Assembly (NCBI RefSeq): GCF_905163445.1
Contig: NC_053183.1
Coordinates: 15,252,001-15,316,000 of the forward strand
Source of the DNA: Pararge aegeria
Lineage: Eukaryota; Arthropoda; Insecta; Lepidoptera; Nymphalidae
Direction: 5' to 3'
Length of the DNA stretch: 64,000 bases
Made by a program: the position numbers and the translations under genes. Below are positions 33,000 to 44,507 of the stretch, piece after piece (the stretch's first letter is position 1; each line of letters opens with the position of its first letter). Under the pieces are notes generated by a model. The model was given only the letters and a program-made list of their open reading frames with translations, ran no database searches and was not told where the DNA came from.

Positions 33000-33330
33000 G
33001 TTCGAAGCATTAATTTAGCTTACGGCGAACAACTGTTTTGCATCTTTTTCTCTTGACCGATGTTCTCAGCTGCAATGTTTTATTTCAATTTGTCTCTGCG
33101 GGTGGATTGCCCTATTTCGAGATGGCACTTGCGAACAATTTTCATGGAATCAAATTTAGAGCACTCATTACGAGCGCCGAGTGAATGAGTGGGTTTGGAC
33201 CGCGCAACATCATTTAAATGGACACTCAAAGGACCTCAAACCTGTTTGAATCAAGCGCTGCGCTGCTAATTAACACGAACCAACACTGCATTAATGAGAT
33301 CTTCCTTTAATAAACGCAAATTCAAATAGA
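33000..33330. promoter_or_regulatory. Candidate conserved non-coding block
   Basis: Balanced base composition, no repeat match elsewhere in the window, no long frame on either strand. It contains homeodomain-type cores (TTAATTTAGC, GCTAATTAACAC) and an E-box-like CAGCTG. A role as an intronic enhancer is inference only. Confidence 0.25.
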
Positions 33331-33367
33331 ACGGTTTATATATGCTGTGAATATGGTTAGCGATTTA

Positions 33368-33740
33368 TTACGAGCTCATCATCAACAGTCTACAAACGTC
33401 TACTTCTGAACATAGACCTTTCCAAAAGAACGCCGCCTTTCTCATCCAGCAGCTTCCAGCCACGTTTTTAAGGTCATCTGTCCCGAAGGCTGCTGGACAG
33501 TTGTAACACTACGGTAACCGATTCGCGGTTTCCACTGCACCGAACGCGACAGTCCCAATGGCCATCAGTGGTACGACAGACATGACCCGCCCACTGCCAC
33601 TTTACCTTTCTTATAACCTTTGATCCATGTCGGTGACTTTGGTTCTCCTACGGATTTCCTCATTGCGAATTTCGTCCCGAAGAGAGACTTCCAACAAAGT
33701 TGCGCGACTTTGAATTTGTGGAACACGTCAACTGATCCGA
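33368..33740 (-). pseudogene. RTE LINE C-terminal remnant
   Basis: In reverse, pieces read TDDLKNVAGSCWMRKAA near the end and RRTKVTDM-like and NEEIR-like strings before it, the same order as in the open copy at 21886. Frames shift several times. The low end has CATCATCAACAGTCTACAAA, the reversed tail. A different, older subfamily than 21871-22860. Confidence 0.7.
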
Positions 33741-33984
33741 TGGGATTACGATCTGTGGTGATGCAATAACAGAACCCAGATCGGAATGAGTGAACTTTGT
33801 GCCCTATCAGTAAACAGGTAGATAGAACATTACATTGATATATTGCCATGATCTTAGACCTATGCCCACTATAAATGAATAATGAATTTTCTCTATGGAT
33901 CTGATATTTCGCTAACCTTAATAGTCTCTACCGTATCAAAGCTGTAGTCCGACGAATAACTATGCAGTGGTTGATGCCAATTTG

Positions 33985-34263
33985 CTAACAATTATATGGG
34001 TAGGACTTCGACTTCACATTCAGGGGGCCGGGTTTGAATCCCAGCACGCACCACTAACTTTTCTAAGTTATGTTTATTTCTAGCTATTAAAATATCACTT
34101 GTTCCAACTGTGTAGGAAAGCATCGTGAGGAAACTGCATGCCTGAGAGTTCTCCATAATGTTCTCAAAGGTATGTGGAGCCCACCACGGTCTTAATTGCT
34201 TCTCATTGAAGGATGACACCCGGTCCCTGTAGTGGGTCAGTAATGGGTTGATATAATGATGAC
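33985..34263 (+). mobile_element. SINE-A, lacking the first bases of the head
   Basis: GGGTAGGACTTCGACTTCAC, GGGTTTGAATCCCAGCACG (B box), TGAGAGTTCTCCATAATG and a tail GGGTTGATATAATGATGAC. Confidence 0.88.
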
Positions 34264-35837
34264 TGTTGCAAAGCAATCAGAAAATTATAAAATTGTCAAG
34301 AGACGTTTCGTGAACTTTAATGAATGATGCTCGGATTACGAACAAGGGCCGTCTATCTGTTGATTGAGTGAAATTAGTTGTGATTGTATATCAGATTACT
34401 CGGGCGCTTGCCATTTTCCGCCTCGTTGCTTTCATTCTCAGACGGAGCGGCGCGGGCGGATTTTAAAAATAAAACCCTTTCGACATCGTCCGCATGCACG
34501 TGGCTTTAGCGACGGCGAGAATAAATTGGGGGGGAAATAAGGCTTCGCCATTCGAGGAAAGCATATACTATAACTATAAATACATAAACGTAAAAAAACA
34601 TATTATGTAATTGCAGCAAACGAATGAATTTAATAAAAGTCTCAGGTCTAGCTTATTTTTCGTTTCTGTGCTATGATTACTCATATTTTCTAAAATATCT
34701 TCACGGATTAAAAATTTTTGCTCGGTTTTTGGGCTTTTTAGGGCGTGTTTGTAAACATCGTAGCTTAAATATTCGGTTGACTAATTTTATTTACATGTGA
34801 CGTGTGGTTGTTTGCTTCTTACATAAAGACTTTGGAACTCAGCTATACCATCTTCTACGGTAACATATATAACATTGATAAAGACATTAATTATTATTCT
34901 ACAATTATTAATATCTCTATCAACGGTTGCATTTTATTAATAGTGCTTAAGAATAAGAAAAATAAGGCTGCTAAATTGTACCTTCTTCCTTATCGTTCTA
35001 TTTTTCGCGGATTTACATTTTTGTAAAATTTTCTCTGTGGTGTACAATAAAATTGGATTCATATTCAATTCATTCAAAGTAGATATTGCAAAATAAGTTA
35101 ATAGTTTCAAGAAGAACACAATAGTTTGTACGTGTTCATTGTTAAAGCATTCAAACATTCTACAAGAATTCAATACGTATGAATTATATAATACATTTTC
35201 CAGTAACAAATAACCCATTGTCGTGTATAGTTTACGAACAAACTTTCTCGTTTCTAGTCACAGGTGTGTGCGACGCTAGATCCCAGACTCTCATCGCCTT
35301 AACTGCAGCAGAATCACTTTATCCATTACTGGATTAGTCCTTCGTGCTAATGTAATTAAAATTTGTGCGATAACAGAGAGAGCGGGTCCACAGAGCACTT
35401 AACCGATAAAATAAATTCTGTTTCATTTTTAGTTAAGTTTGCGATGGACGCGGACTGTGGACTGTAGTGCTTGATTTTATTTAAATTAACTTTAAAGAAT
35501 TTATTCACAGCAAGTCTGTCTAGACCGACAACTAAGACCACACATACTTGTATATTGGAGCAGCGTGAAAAGTGTAAGCTCTTAAGGCCTGTTTGAACAA
35601 AGCTCAAATAGTTATTTCAGAGTGTCCGTTTCGTTTCACTAAGCTATATACGTAATACGTATTTATACGAAGATTCGGGTTTGAAGGGACGTTGCGCGTT
35701 ATAGAAATTCATAATTTTTTGAAGTGAAACTTCTTTAGAATCGTTGTGATTTCAAACTCGATGAAACGAACTCCATAGGGACAGAAACACATAAATGTAT
35801 TGGATTCAGCTGGCGAGAGAATGAGATATTTTTTATC
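34264..35837. other. Long stretch without a recognised gene
   Basis: 34420-34530 is GC-richer (GACGGAGCGGCGCGGGCGG) and could mark a regulatory region. The remainder is AT-rich. Small frames on both strands here lack motifs. Confidence 0.35.
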
Positions 35838-36020
35838 AGGTCTGGTCTGTTAAAAGGTTTCGGCCGTGGATAGTTTACATCTTACCTACAAATACGTGTC
35901 TGTAAGCGATCCGGTACGATGCCGTATAGAAAGCAGTTAGGGTATGGGTTAAATATATAACGTATAACTGGTATAACCCTAATAGGTTAACTCGCTTACG
36001 ATATAAGACTGCAAATTAAA
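35838..36020 (+). mobile_element. SINE-B, head missing
   Basis: GGTCTGGTCTGTTAAAAGG, TTTCGGCCGTGGATAGTT, AAGCGATCCGGTACGATGCC and AGGGTATGGGTTAAATATA follow the SINE-B order. Confidence 0.7.
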
Positions 36021-36485
36021 TGACACGGCAGATGTAGTGCAATCAAAAAATTAGACTTGACATAACAACATTTCGCGACATAAGAATTTAATTCTATCAT
36101 GACTAGTAAGTACTTAAATGATAGAATGTAAAATTAGTGAAAAGACAACAGAGAAATAAAGCTTGATAAATTAACATAACTAATTAAGCGTGGAAATAAA
36201 TTCGTCTTCCCGAGCTGTTTACTTTTAATTATTCTGCTTGTGGAAACAATCAGCCGGGCGTGAGTTGACTTAAATTCACAGGTTTTACTTTACTTGTGTT
36301 ATATTTATATGATGGGAAAAGAGCTTACTTGTAAATTAGTCGCAAACAAAATGATAACTAAGGTTAATTCATCTCTTAATGTTTAATATATTGTCATAAT
36401 TTTTTTAAACTTCGCTAGCACGATGCAGGATCTTGTGGCGCCATCTAGTAATTTAATGTCGACACTGCCACAATAACCATACTAA
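36021..36485. other. No feature seen
   Basis: AT-rich. A GGCGCCATCTAG string at 36439-36450 is common in lepidopteran intergenic DNA. Confidence 0.35.
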
Positions 36486-36691
36486 GAATTTTCTTCTCCT
36501 TGCACTTACATTACGTCGAACAGCTGTATCTCACGACCAACGGTTCGTCGTGTTCTCGGAGCTACGGGATTGGAAAACGCCGGTTTCATAAATTTGGCCC
36601 GATCTAGGAATCCAACGCAAGACGCGATTTGGATCATTAACAAAGACGATGATCACAGATCGTTTTTAAGACTTCAAATTCAATTTAATTA
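36486..36691 (+). CDS. Unrecognised open segment with protein-like composition
   Basis: Between stops, one plus frame reads ISRPTVRRVLGATGLENAGF, then INLARSRNPTQDAIWIINKD and ends at TAG. There is no start codon, and GC content is above the flanks. The opposite strand is also open for about 40 codons. I do not recognise a family. It may be a TE fragment or chance. Confidence 0.15.
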
Positions 36692-37967
36692 GGATGCCAC
36701 AATAAAAATAATCGTTTAATGTGAAATTGATAGTTTAGCAGAAAAATTCGCATTCTTATGAAGGTACAGCACTAACAATATTAGAAAATTTGAAAACTAA
36801 ATTGGCAGGTATGAACCTAGTTCTGTCCTTTTCACATTATCCCATGTGAAAAAAGGAAAGCATTATTTTTATTTTTCCATATAAGTACTTTAGTTTGTAG
36901 ATTTACCTACAACATAAAAGTTAGCAGAAGTGCTGCATGGATCACGATCACGGTTGGATATTGAAGGCACTTTAAGTATATTAATTCAAGTTTACTGTAT
37001 AAGTACGAAATTGTATTTGCTTGAAAACAAAATATGTAAATTTCCATTGGCACTTCGCAGACGTAAAACCGCTTGCCGACCGCATATTTCCACTTAAATG
37101 TATGTAATGTTTCGGTTCGGGCTACCCATACGTTTTATAAGGTACACCCAATACTATTCCCATTCCCAAGGACATAGAGACAAATTTACATTTTGGTGGA
37201 TATACTGAGACATTTGCTTAAAGAAAAGGACGAACGCTAATCATGTTAATACTTCCAAACAGCATTCGGCATAATTTATATATCGTGCACAGAATTAAGA
37301 ACATATTCTTATGTGTCGTGTATGTATGTATATGCAACCTTCCTTATCCGTAACAAAACACTCGTATCTAAGGGATATAATATATTTTATTGTATAACAT
37401 CGTGTGGTATTTAAGTTAAGGTAACTTATACTATAAAGTTAAGGTATTTAAGTTTATAGTATAAGTTGTCGATGAAATATACCTTCATGTTTTATTTTTT
37501 AGCCCCTTTGATAGCTATATGTACCATATACATGTATAACCTTTGCTTAGCTATAACATTTGTAAATGGGCAGCACGTATTAATTACAATTAATATAATC
37601 ACATTTACGTGGTGTCACCTGGTACAAGGTGCCAACTGAAAATCAGCGCTGTATATGTGCTTCCACTGGCGCATGCAGCACAATGCTGCTTTGGCACCTT
37701 TTTTCTTCGTTAATATTGTTACGTGCGGCGCAATGTAAAGAATATTTTTTTCTTTCTTTCTTCTTATTTTCTTCTTCTTTATGTTTGAAAAATAAACGTA
37801 TAATATTTTAATTTAAAAGTAAAGATATATATTTTATGTTTGAAGACTAAACATCAAAGGTATCGATTTGAAGCCTTTTTTTCATGATTATATGTGTTTA
37901 CACAAACAATATATCAAAGATTGTGCATTTTATTTATCGATAAAACAGAAATTTCTGTCATACAACC
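36692..37967. other. No clear feature
   Basis: AT-rich. A small inverted pair ACTTATACTATAAA / TTTATAGTATAAGT lies at 37425-37465. Nothing else recognised. Confidence 0.35.
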
Positions 37968-38060
37968 TCATCATCATCAGCCTATCGATATTCCACTGTG
38001 GGCCGCAGGACCTCCTGTCTCATTGAGGGATTTAAAACTGAAACCTTCCAGGCTCCTATA
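37968..38060 (-). mobile_element. RTE-like 3' end
   Basis: CATCATCATCAGCCTATCG, CCACTGTGGGCCGCAGGACC and TCATTGAGGG match the pattern of RTE tails and of the SINE-A terminus, in reverse. Confidence 0.5.
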
Positions 38061-38626
38061 CCACCTTTATTGAAATAAGCCTTCCAAAATAAACAGTTAA
38101 AAAAGAAAAAGCTTCTTTAGAAAGGGCATGGCTAAGCGATTTGTTACTAAGCAACGCTTCGTCTACAATTTCGTTTCACGTATCCCTTATATGAAAGGCA
38201 AATAGCAAAAGTAAACAAGCTTCACCCCGCAGTTTCACTTTACTTCAACTAAGTTCGTCATTCAAAAGTTATCAACTTTTATAAACCTTAATGTATATAT
38301 TTAACCGTACCTCTTTGCGTCATTAATAGACAGACAGGTGAAGTAGCCAAATAGATATCTAACACCCCTCTTTTGATGTCCTTGGTTAAAAATAAACACA
38401 CCCAAATGAAAACTTCGTCTTTATTAATGTTAGTTAATAAATTGAACACAACTGTTGCATATAAAATATACATTCAACGATTGTTGGACGTACAAAGGAA
38501 AATATAAAATGAAATGGAAATTGTGAATTTAATTTAAAAACCGTGCCTCGTAAATTCTGCAGTAGCTTATATACAAATGCGAGGGCTTTATACGGAAGAC
38601 AACAGATGGCAGCCATCGATTTGCAA
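38061..38626. other. No feature seen
   Basis: AT-rich, no repeats or exons recognised. Confidence 0.4.
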
Positions 38627-38895
38627 TTAAGGGCTGTGATACACTCCGCCGTTACTTTGCTTTTTAACCAAACAAAAAGCCACTTTCGTCTGAGTTATTC
38701 TTTTTAAATTAATTTCTGCTATGAGCAAATTACCCACTGCTTTCTTTTGAGTATTGGCCAAAGATACGATGGCGGTATCATCTGCAAAAGGTGCGATTTT
38801 ACTTTCAATTAAGTTCTGGAATATCACAAGTATATAAAAGGTAAAGGATAGGCACTAGGACACTTCCTTGTGGTGCCCCAGCTTTTATCTCAAGC
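38627..38895 (-). pseudogene. Jockey-type reverse transcriptase fragment, frameshifted
   Basis: A LINE polymerase piece. In the minus direction it reads AGAPQGSVLVPILYLLYTCDI (38878-38820 region), the block before the active site. After a one-base frame change between about 38820 and 38805 it reads ESKIAPFADDTAIVSLANTQ, with the catalytic FADD encoded at 38788-38777. A basic stretch ITQTKVAFCLVKK follows. This spacing is that of Jockey-clade elements. About 85 codons remain of some 900; endonuclease and C-terminus are absent. The fragment ends near a D1 repeat at 38910. Confidence 0.75.
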
Positions 38896-38909
38896 ATTAT
38901 AATAGGAAT

Positions 38910-39160
38910 AATCGACGGACAAAGCACATGGATCACCTGATGGTTAGAAGAAAACTATCATCTATAAACAGAACAACACATCGCAGGCCATAAAGGAAGC
39001 CGTCCTACAAAGTGGCTCCCACAAAAGGGCCTAGATACTACGCTCAATTGATAACACGATGTACTTGAAAATTTAATTTAATAGCGGACAAACGAGCAAG
39101 TGTGTCACCTGATATTAAGTCATCACCACCGCACATGAACATTAAGGAAGTAATAGAATA
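38910..39160. repeat. Dispersed repeat D1, two adjacent pieces
   Basis: CGGACAAAGCACATGGATCACC with CTGATGGTTAG at 38915-38945, then GCGGACAAACGAGCAAGTGTG with TCACCTGATATTAAGTCATC at about 39083-39125. Both are the same module, in the same orientation. Confidence 0.55.
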
Positions 39161-39668
39161 AGAAATCATCTAAACTTAAATTTTAAAAAATGTAGTTACA
39201 GATAATAAACAGCAAAATATGATCACACTTTACCTAGGCGCGGCTCAGTTATTTGAAAGGCCTAGATGGCGGTCGTAAAGGTTTATTAATGCTTTACGAC
39301 TTCTCAGACGTAATGTTGTCTTACCCGCAATGCTATAACAATCCCGTTAAGACATTAGCGGTGGAGAAAATGAATGGCAACTTGCAGCCTCTTGAATATG
39401 AGAAACGTTTTTATCTGTAATAATATTCTAGAGAGTTAGATTAGTGAAGTAAGGTTTTTGTTGGTTCGGAAGAACAAGTATAATTAAAAATTACATCAAG
39501 ATATGGAAACAATATTTTGTATCGAAATTGCCACTTCTGATTTAATAGATGACGGATCTTTAGGTGGTACAGGGCCCATCGAGCCACCATAACGGGTTCG
39601 ATACAAGTTTCAAACACACAATATACTAATTGTAAGTGCGTCACATATGTTCTAGATTTGACTGACAC
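39161..39668. other. No feature seen
   Basis: AT-rich with no recognised content. Confidence 0.4.
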
Positions 39669-39730
39669 CAGTGGCGTGCACTGGGTTTCAAACCAGGGCA
39701 CGGCAGGAAAATTGCATTAAATGGATTAGG
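39669..39730 (+). mobile_element. hAT-type MITE, left end only
   Basis: CAGTGGCGTGCACTGGGTTTC, CAGGGCACGGCAGGAAAATTG match the left part of the 59181 copy. The right end is missing. Confidence 0.75.
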
Positions 39731-39865
39731 AAACCTAAACCATAATACTTGAAAACATATCATCGCAGCTTTTACCACTACTAAGTTTCATGAAACTCGA
39801 GTAGTTTGATACCACTTGAAACATCACACTTCACGATGCTCTGAACATTTTTGAATTTTTATTAA

Positions 39866-40180
39866 CTGCCATTCTCACCCTAGCGAGACTTAACATCGTA
39901 AGTCTCACTAGGATGGTAGCGAGTTAACCTATTAGGGGTACGGCAGGTAGGTATATTACACCCATACCTCCGATCGGTTTTTACGCAACATCGTACCGGA
40001 ACACATAATCGCTTGGCGGCACGTTTTTGTCGGAAGCGTTTTGACCAGCAACCGAAGCCTTTAACCAGAGCAGACCAGAGAAAATTCAGAAAAAATAAAT
40101 CTTCATATTGCCTATGCCGGAGCTCAAACCCGGGACCTACGCTTAAAATACCCCAACGCTAACCACTGCGCCACGGAGAT
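39866..40180 (-). mobile_element. SINE-B, full length
   Basis: AGGATGGTAGCGAGTTAACC, CATACCTCCGATCGGTTTTT, ACCAGAGCAGACCAGAG, CGGAGCTCAAACCCGGGACC and AACCACTGCGCCACGGAG, the reversed head. Confidence 0.87.
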
Positions 40181-40484
40181 TGCAAGTTATTACAGATTTG
40201 TCTGATCTATAAAACAGACGAAGGCAAGGAATTTAATATAGCCACATAATGAACGCGCCTTACATAGGTAATATGGAATACAGATTTTGCGACGGCGAAA
40301 TGAGGCAAGTAACATTCATCGTGTATGAATTATGTATTGCCATTTGCGAAAGCAGCGCTCGCTTTAAGTGTCATTTCATAGGTTAGCTTATATACTCGTT
40401 ATACGATGCGAAAAAATACGCCCTCCATATAATTTTTTATTTCAATTTAGGTACGTTGTAATGGCGAGACTTATTTTTACATAA
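40181..40484. other. No feature seen
   Basis: No repeat or frame recognised. Confidence 0.4.
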
Positions 40485-40790
40485 GAGTGAAGCGGTGTAA
40501 GTACAGTTGTTACCACATCGGCTTCGATGTCGGGGGCCGAGTTCGACACCTCTAACTTTCCTTAGTTATGTGCATTTTTATGTAATTTAAATATCACTTG
40601 CTTTAACGGTACAGGAAAACATCGTGAGAAAACCTGCATGCATGAGAGTTCTCCATAATGTTCTCAAAGGCGTTTGTAGTTCACCATTCTGCACTAGGCC
40701 AACGTGCGACCTAAACCCTTCTTATTGTGGGAGGAGACACATGCGCTGTAGTGGGCCGGTAATGGGATGAGAAGATGATGCTGATGACAT
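40485..40790 (+). mobile_element. SINE-A, full length with worn head
   Basis: GAAGCGGTGTAAGTACAG, GGGGGCCGAGTTCGACACC, TTTAAATATCACTTGCTTT, CGTGAGAAAACCTGCATGC and TAGTGGGCCGGTAATGGG, then GATGATGCTGATGAC. Confidence 0.88.
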
Positions 40791-41071
40791 AAAGGCGATA
40801 TTTTTACAATAATCCGAACATAATTGTTGAGCGTAGGTTTGTACTGCTTGCCCGTCTGACTCTATTTGCCACGGTCATTGATTGACCTTGTGTATCGGCC
40901 ATTCGTGCTGATCTTCGAAACTTTTAGTTAATTTGAACGGGACGTTTAAATAAATAAACGGGAAATTTCGATAGATAGGGTATACAAATATTTCATGAAA
41001 ACAGAAAACGGAAATTAATTGAGAAAGGGAACAGGTAAGTAGGTAGGTAGGTACTGCTAGTCCATACGACC
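40791..41071. other. No feature seen except GTAG units
   Basis: Four GTAG(G) units at 41035-41055 form a short simple repeat. Otherwise unrecognised. Confidence 0.4.
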
Positions 41072-41240
41072 CATACTAATATTATATGAGAAAGTGTGTT
41101 TGTTTGTTTGTCCTTCTTTTACGCCTTAACTAAACAAGCAGTCAACTTGATTTTTGGCAAAGAGTTAGTTTAAAGGAGTGAGTAGCATAGGCTTCTTTTT
41201 ATCCCAGGAAAACAAGAATTTACTAATAATATGTTACAGT
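41072..41240 (+). mobile_element. Helitron-like repeat, start
   Basis: CATACTAATATTATATGAGA, AAGTGTGTTTGTTTGTTTG and later CATAGGCTTCTTTTTATCCC follow the order seen at 42718 and 42950. Confidence 0.5.
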
Positions 41241-41953
41241 AAATTTAAAAATTGGGTAAATAATTAAACTTTTGATAACTATAAAATCATATTTGCCAGA
41301 TATGTATGTTCATGACATTGAGTTGGTGGTTATTTTGATATAAATACGACTGCACCACGATGCAAAGATACCTCCCGCTGTCTTAGTCGTTTATAAAATA
41401 GTAAAATATTAATTCTGTTGCCCTACAAATGTGGCATTAGGGTTTTATCAGGGTTTTTATTTTCCTAGTAAGGTTTTAAATAGAATGTTATCCAAAGTTG
41501 CTCTGTTTCGAATAAAACCTCTTTCTAGGTCGTCTGAAAGAATTGTTTTAAATTGAGGTAGACCATTCGTAACCTCTTTTCGACTTCACTAGCATATAAA
41601 TAGACTGGAACTTTCCAGACATCTCCTCGACTAACGTATGAGTATACTATGTACTATATGTATTTAAAAATAATAATGTATTCTTGATTTATTTCTTGTT
41701 ATCTTGTTTGAGTTAGTTCTTGATTTGAGTATAAATAATCTATAAACCGAGGCCACATAATATGCCAAATTTCATCAAGATCAGTTCTTTCATTTATTTA
41801 TTGTTATCAGTTATACAAAACTGGTAATAACTAAGGGTAAATCTAAATATTAATATTTAACAAATTTGGTTCCAAGCTAAAACCCAAAGTATGTGTACAC
41901 AATTTGGAGTTAAATTTAAGAAAAAGTAAAATTAAATAAAATGAAATTAAAAT
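41241..41953. other. No feature seen
   Basis: AT-rich, unrecognised. Confidence 0.4.
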
Positions 41954-42230
41954 TGAAGCGGAGATCCAGTGGGTAGGAACTTGACTTCATTTTCGGGGGC
42001 CGTGTTCGAATCCTAGCACGCACTTCTAACTTTTCAAATTTGTGTGCGTTTTAAGTAATTAAAATATCACTTGCTTGAAGCAAGTGATATTTTAACTACT
42101 TGAGAGAGGTGAAGAATACAAAGCATCGTGAGAAAACCTGCATGCCTGAAAAAAACGGCCTTAACCCCTTCTCATTGTGGGAAGAGACCTATACCCTGTA
42201 GTGGGCCCTTAATGGATTGATTATCCTCAT
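41954..42230 (+). mobile_element. SINE-A with internal palindrome
   Basis: Head GAAGCGGAGATCCAGTGGG and GTGTTCGAATCCTAGCACG, tail TAGTGGGCCCTTAATGG. The conserved block after ATATCACTTGCTT is replaced by an inverted copy of the block before it (42059-42095). The middle TCTCCATAATG segment is deleted. Confidence 0.88.
42059..42095. repeat. Perfect 18-bp-arm palindrome inside a SINE
   Basis: TTAAAATATCACTTGCTT, one G, then the exact complement. With one mismatch the arms extend to about 24 bp. Other SINE-A copies have only the left arm. Confidence 0.95.
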
Positions 42231-42449
42231 GAAATTAAAGTTAAAACAAAAAAAATATAATATGATTAAAATCCCTATTATTATATAATTTATAAATACG
42301 TGTAATCGTTTCTGGTAAAAAAAAAATATTTTTAAAAATACTTTTCTTTTTAATAAAAGCGCCAATATTCGTATACTTGATACTAGATCTTTAGTTGAAA
42401 AGAATCTTCTGTGTGTTTGTTGTATTTTTTTTTCATTTAGTTATAATTG

Positions 42450-42520
42450 ACATACCAATTGATGGATGGCACACCTGTCGGTAAGTGGAAATAAGCATGA
42501 TGTTAGTCCTTTCACACAAG
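42450..42520 (+). repeat. Dispersed repeat D1 fragment
   Basis: GGCACACCTGTCGGTAAGTGG resembles the 'ACCTGATGGTAAGTGG' core of the D1 family. Confidence 0.35.
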
Positions 42521-42717
42521 GTTACAAAAAGCCCCACTACTACTAAATTATGTCTACACTGTTGACAATTTGCCTAATCCACATGATCATTAAAAATGAG
42601 ATGTGTGTGTTTGTAACGATTATTTTAATTGATTATATGTACTAATTATTATTTTTTTTTTTTTAAATATTAGAAGGTATCCTGCCTCTATATCCTGTCC
42701 TATCCTTCCTTCCTATC

Positions 42718-42946
42718 CTAATATTATAAATGTGAATGTAAGTCTGTTTGTAACGCTTTCGCGCGAAAACTACTTAAACGAAAATCATGAAACTTTTTAC
42801 ACGTATTCTTAGAGGTATCAGAAATAATATAGGATACTTTTTATTAAAAAAAAATTTTTTTTTACGAAAGATAAAAAAATGTTTACGACGCCGTATGTAC
42901 GCTGCGTCCCGAAATTCACGCGGGCGAAGCCGCAGGGAATATCTAG
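42718..42946 (+). mobile_element. Helitron-like (Lep1-like) repeat with 3' hairpin and CTAG
   Basis: Starts CTAATATTATAAATGTGAA. Ends with a short stem GCGG/CCGC (42920-42923 and 42930-42933), 9 nt, then CTAG at 42943-42946. Hairpin plus CTRR end matches the Helitron 3' signature. No coding sequence, so it would need helicase supplied elsewhere. Confidence 0.6.
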
Positions 42947-43160
42947 TAATATTACAAATGTGAAAGTGTGGATGTTTGTTACTCAATCACGCAAAAACGG
43001 CTGAAAGGATTTGGATGAAATTTGTCATGCATGAAGCCGTTTTTAGGATATGGAAAAGAACAAAGGCTACCTTTTATCCCATTCCATAAGTAGTTTCTGA
43101 GGGAAATTTGAAACTGTTTACGAGCCGCGTACAGACAGCTTTGAAATTTGGTATGCATGC
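42947..43160 (+). mobile_element. Second Helitron-like repeat, directly following
   Basis: TAATATTACAAATGTGAAAG, GATGTTTGTTACTCAATCACG, CAAAAACGGCTGAAAGGATT and TACCTTTTATCCC. It begins immediately after the CTAG of its neighbour, making a head-to-tail pair. Its own 3' end is not recognised. Confidence 0.55.
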
Positions 43161-43489
43161 CACTTATGCTACGAAAAGGACCGGTTCTTTCTATACCGAT
43201 CTCTCAAATAGTTGTAGACTAAAACTAGGTTACTAAACTATAAGTAAACTATAAGTGTGGGATATATCATACTCCTCGGTCCGCGCAATTTTCTGAAAAA
43301 GGGGTCTAAAGTTTTTGCTTTACATATTTAATATATAGATACTTTTCACACACGTAGAATACACTGCATCTGTTAACGATAGTGAGCTGTGAAAGCTCTT
43401 TCAAGCGTCTGCTACAGACTGTCAGATAAAAGTTACAGAACCCGGTTTATCGCTTCAAACTAAACTAGATTCTAGCTAACAATTTCCCA
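43161..43489. other. No clear feature
   Basis: Unrecognised, moderately AT-rich. Confidence 0.35.
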
Positions 43490-43930
43490 GAGTACAGGCT
43501 AGATTACGTACTATTTCACTCAGTGAAAATATATCCTACTAATATTGGATAGAAGCAGGCGTTACTTTGCGGAGTTCCATGATATATTACGAAAATTAAG
43601 CTTTATTTGCCATACTCCGCGAAAAACTGGGGAATCTTTTTTTTAACTCCATTGCTCAACTAAGCAAAATAACGCTTAAGTATTTTCTATCAGCCAACCT
43701 TCGGACGTGCGAGAAAAACGAGTGTGATGTAGCAAAAACAAAACTCATAATATAATAAAGTATTAGGTACATGATATATATAGAAATATTCTTTTAAGAT
43801 ACATAAATATATATATTAACGATAAAAAATATATATAAATCTCTAAAGATTAATAATCGCAATTGTTGTTGATTTAACAATTATTCATTGTAAAGTTAAC
43901 ATCTCCTGAGGATGCACCGGTGTGAAATAT
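43490..43930. repeat. D2-family segments
   Basis: TATTGGATAGAAGCAGGCG, TTGCCATACTCCGCGAAAAAC (43607-43630) and TTATTCATTGTAAAGTTAAC, ATCTCCTGAGGATGCACCGG (about 43880-43920) match parts of 7738-7920 and 47555-47672. At about 43688, CAGCCAACCTTCGGACGTGCG recurs at 50430. Confidence 0.5.
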
Positions 43931-44507
43931 CTTCGTGTTATAATTGTCTTATAAGAATATAACAAGAGGAACAAAACAAGTGTAAGCAATTAGAGTAAGT
44001 AGTAAGTGGCAAAACGAAACACGCGCATACTTTGCATAAAGCGGTCTTAAATTTTATTGCTTAACTTCTCATATATTCGTCACCAAACAATGGGTACATT
44101 AGGGCTTTGTGTTGTAAAAGGTCTTTATGTAAATGCAAAGGATTTACTAGCTGTTACTGCGACTTCTTCGGCTAAAATTTTGTGTTTTATGACACAGGAA
44201 CTGTATGTCGGTCAATTTTACCGATAAATAACCGCAGATATCACGGTTATCCTTTACTCATATGTTTAACTACCAAAAATCACGACGAGCTGTTGCTCTG
44301 ATGCTACAGAAATGATTAATATACATATAATGAGATATAATAGTACAGATTATACTTTAAAACTGAAGTTCAATCTGTTCGGTTATATTTCTTTAAAATA
44401 TTAAGGACCTAGACCACATTTTACAAGATATAATAATAATTAATAACGTTCATGCTATTCTGCGCTACATAAATAATAATAGTCTTTAATTCGAGCATAG
44501 TTCATAG
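43931..44507. other. No clear feature
   Basis: TTTACTAGCTGTTACTGCGAC at 44144-44165 is a Helitron-like end remnant (minus). Confidence 0.4.
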
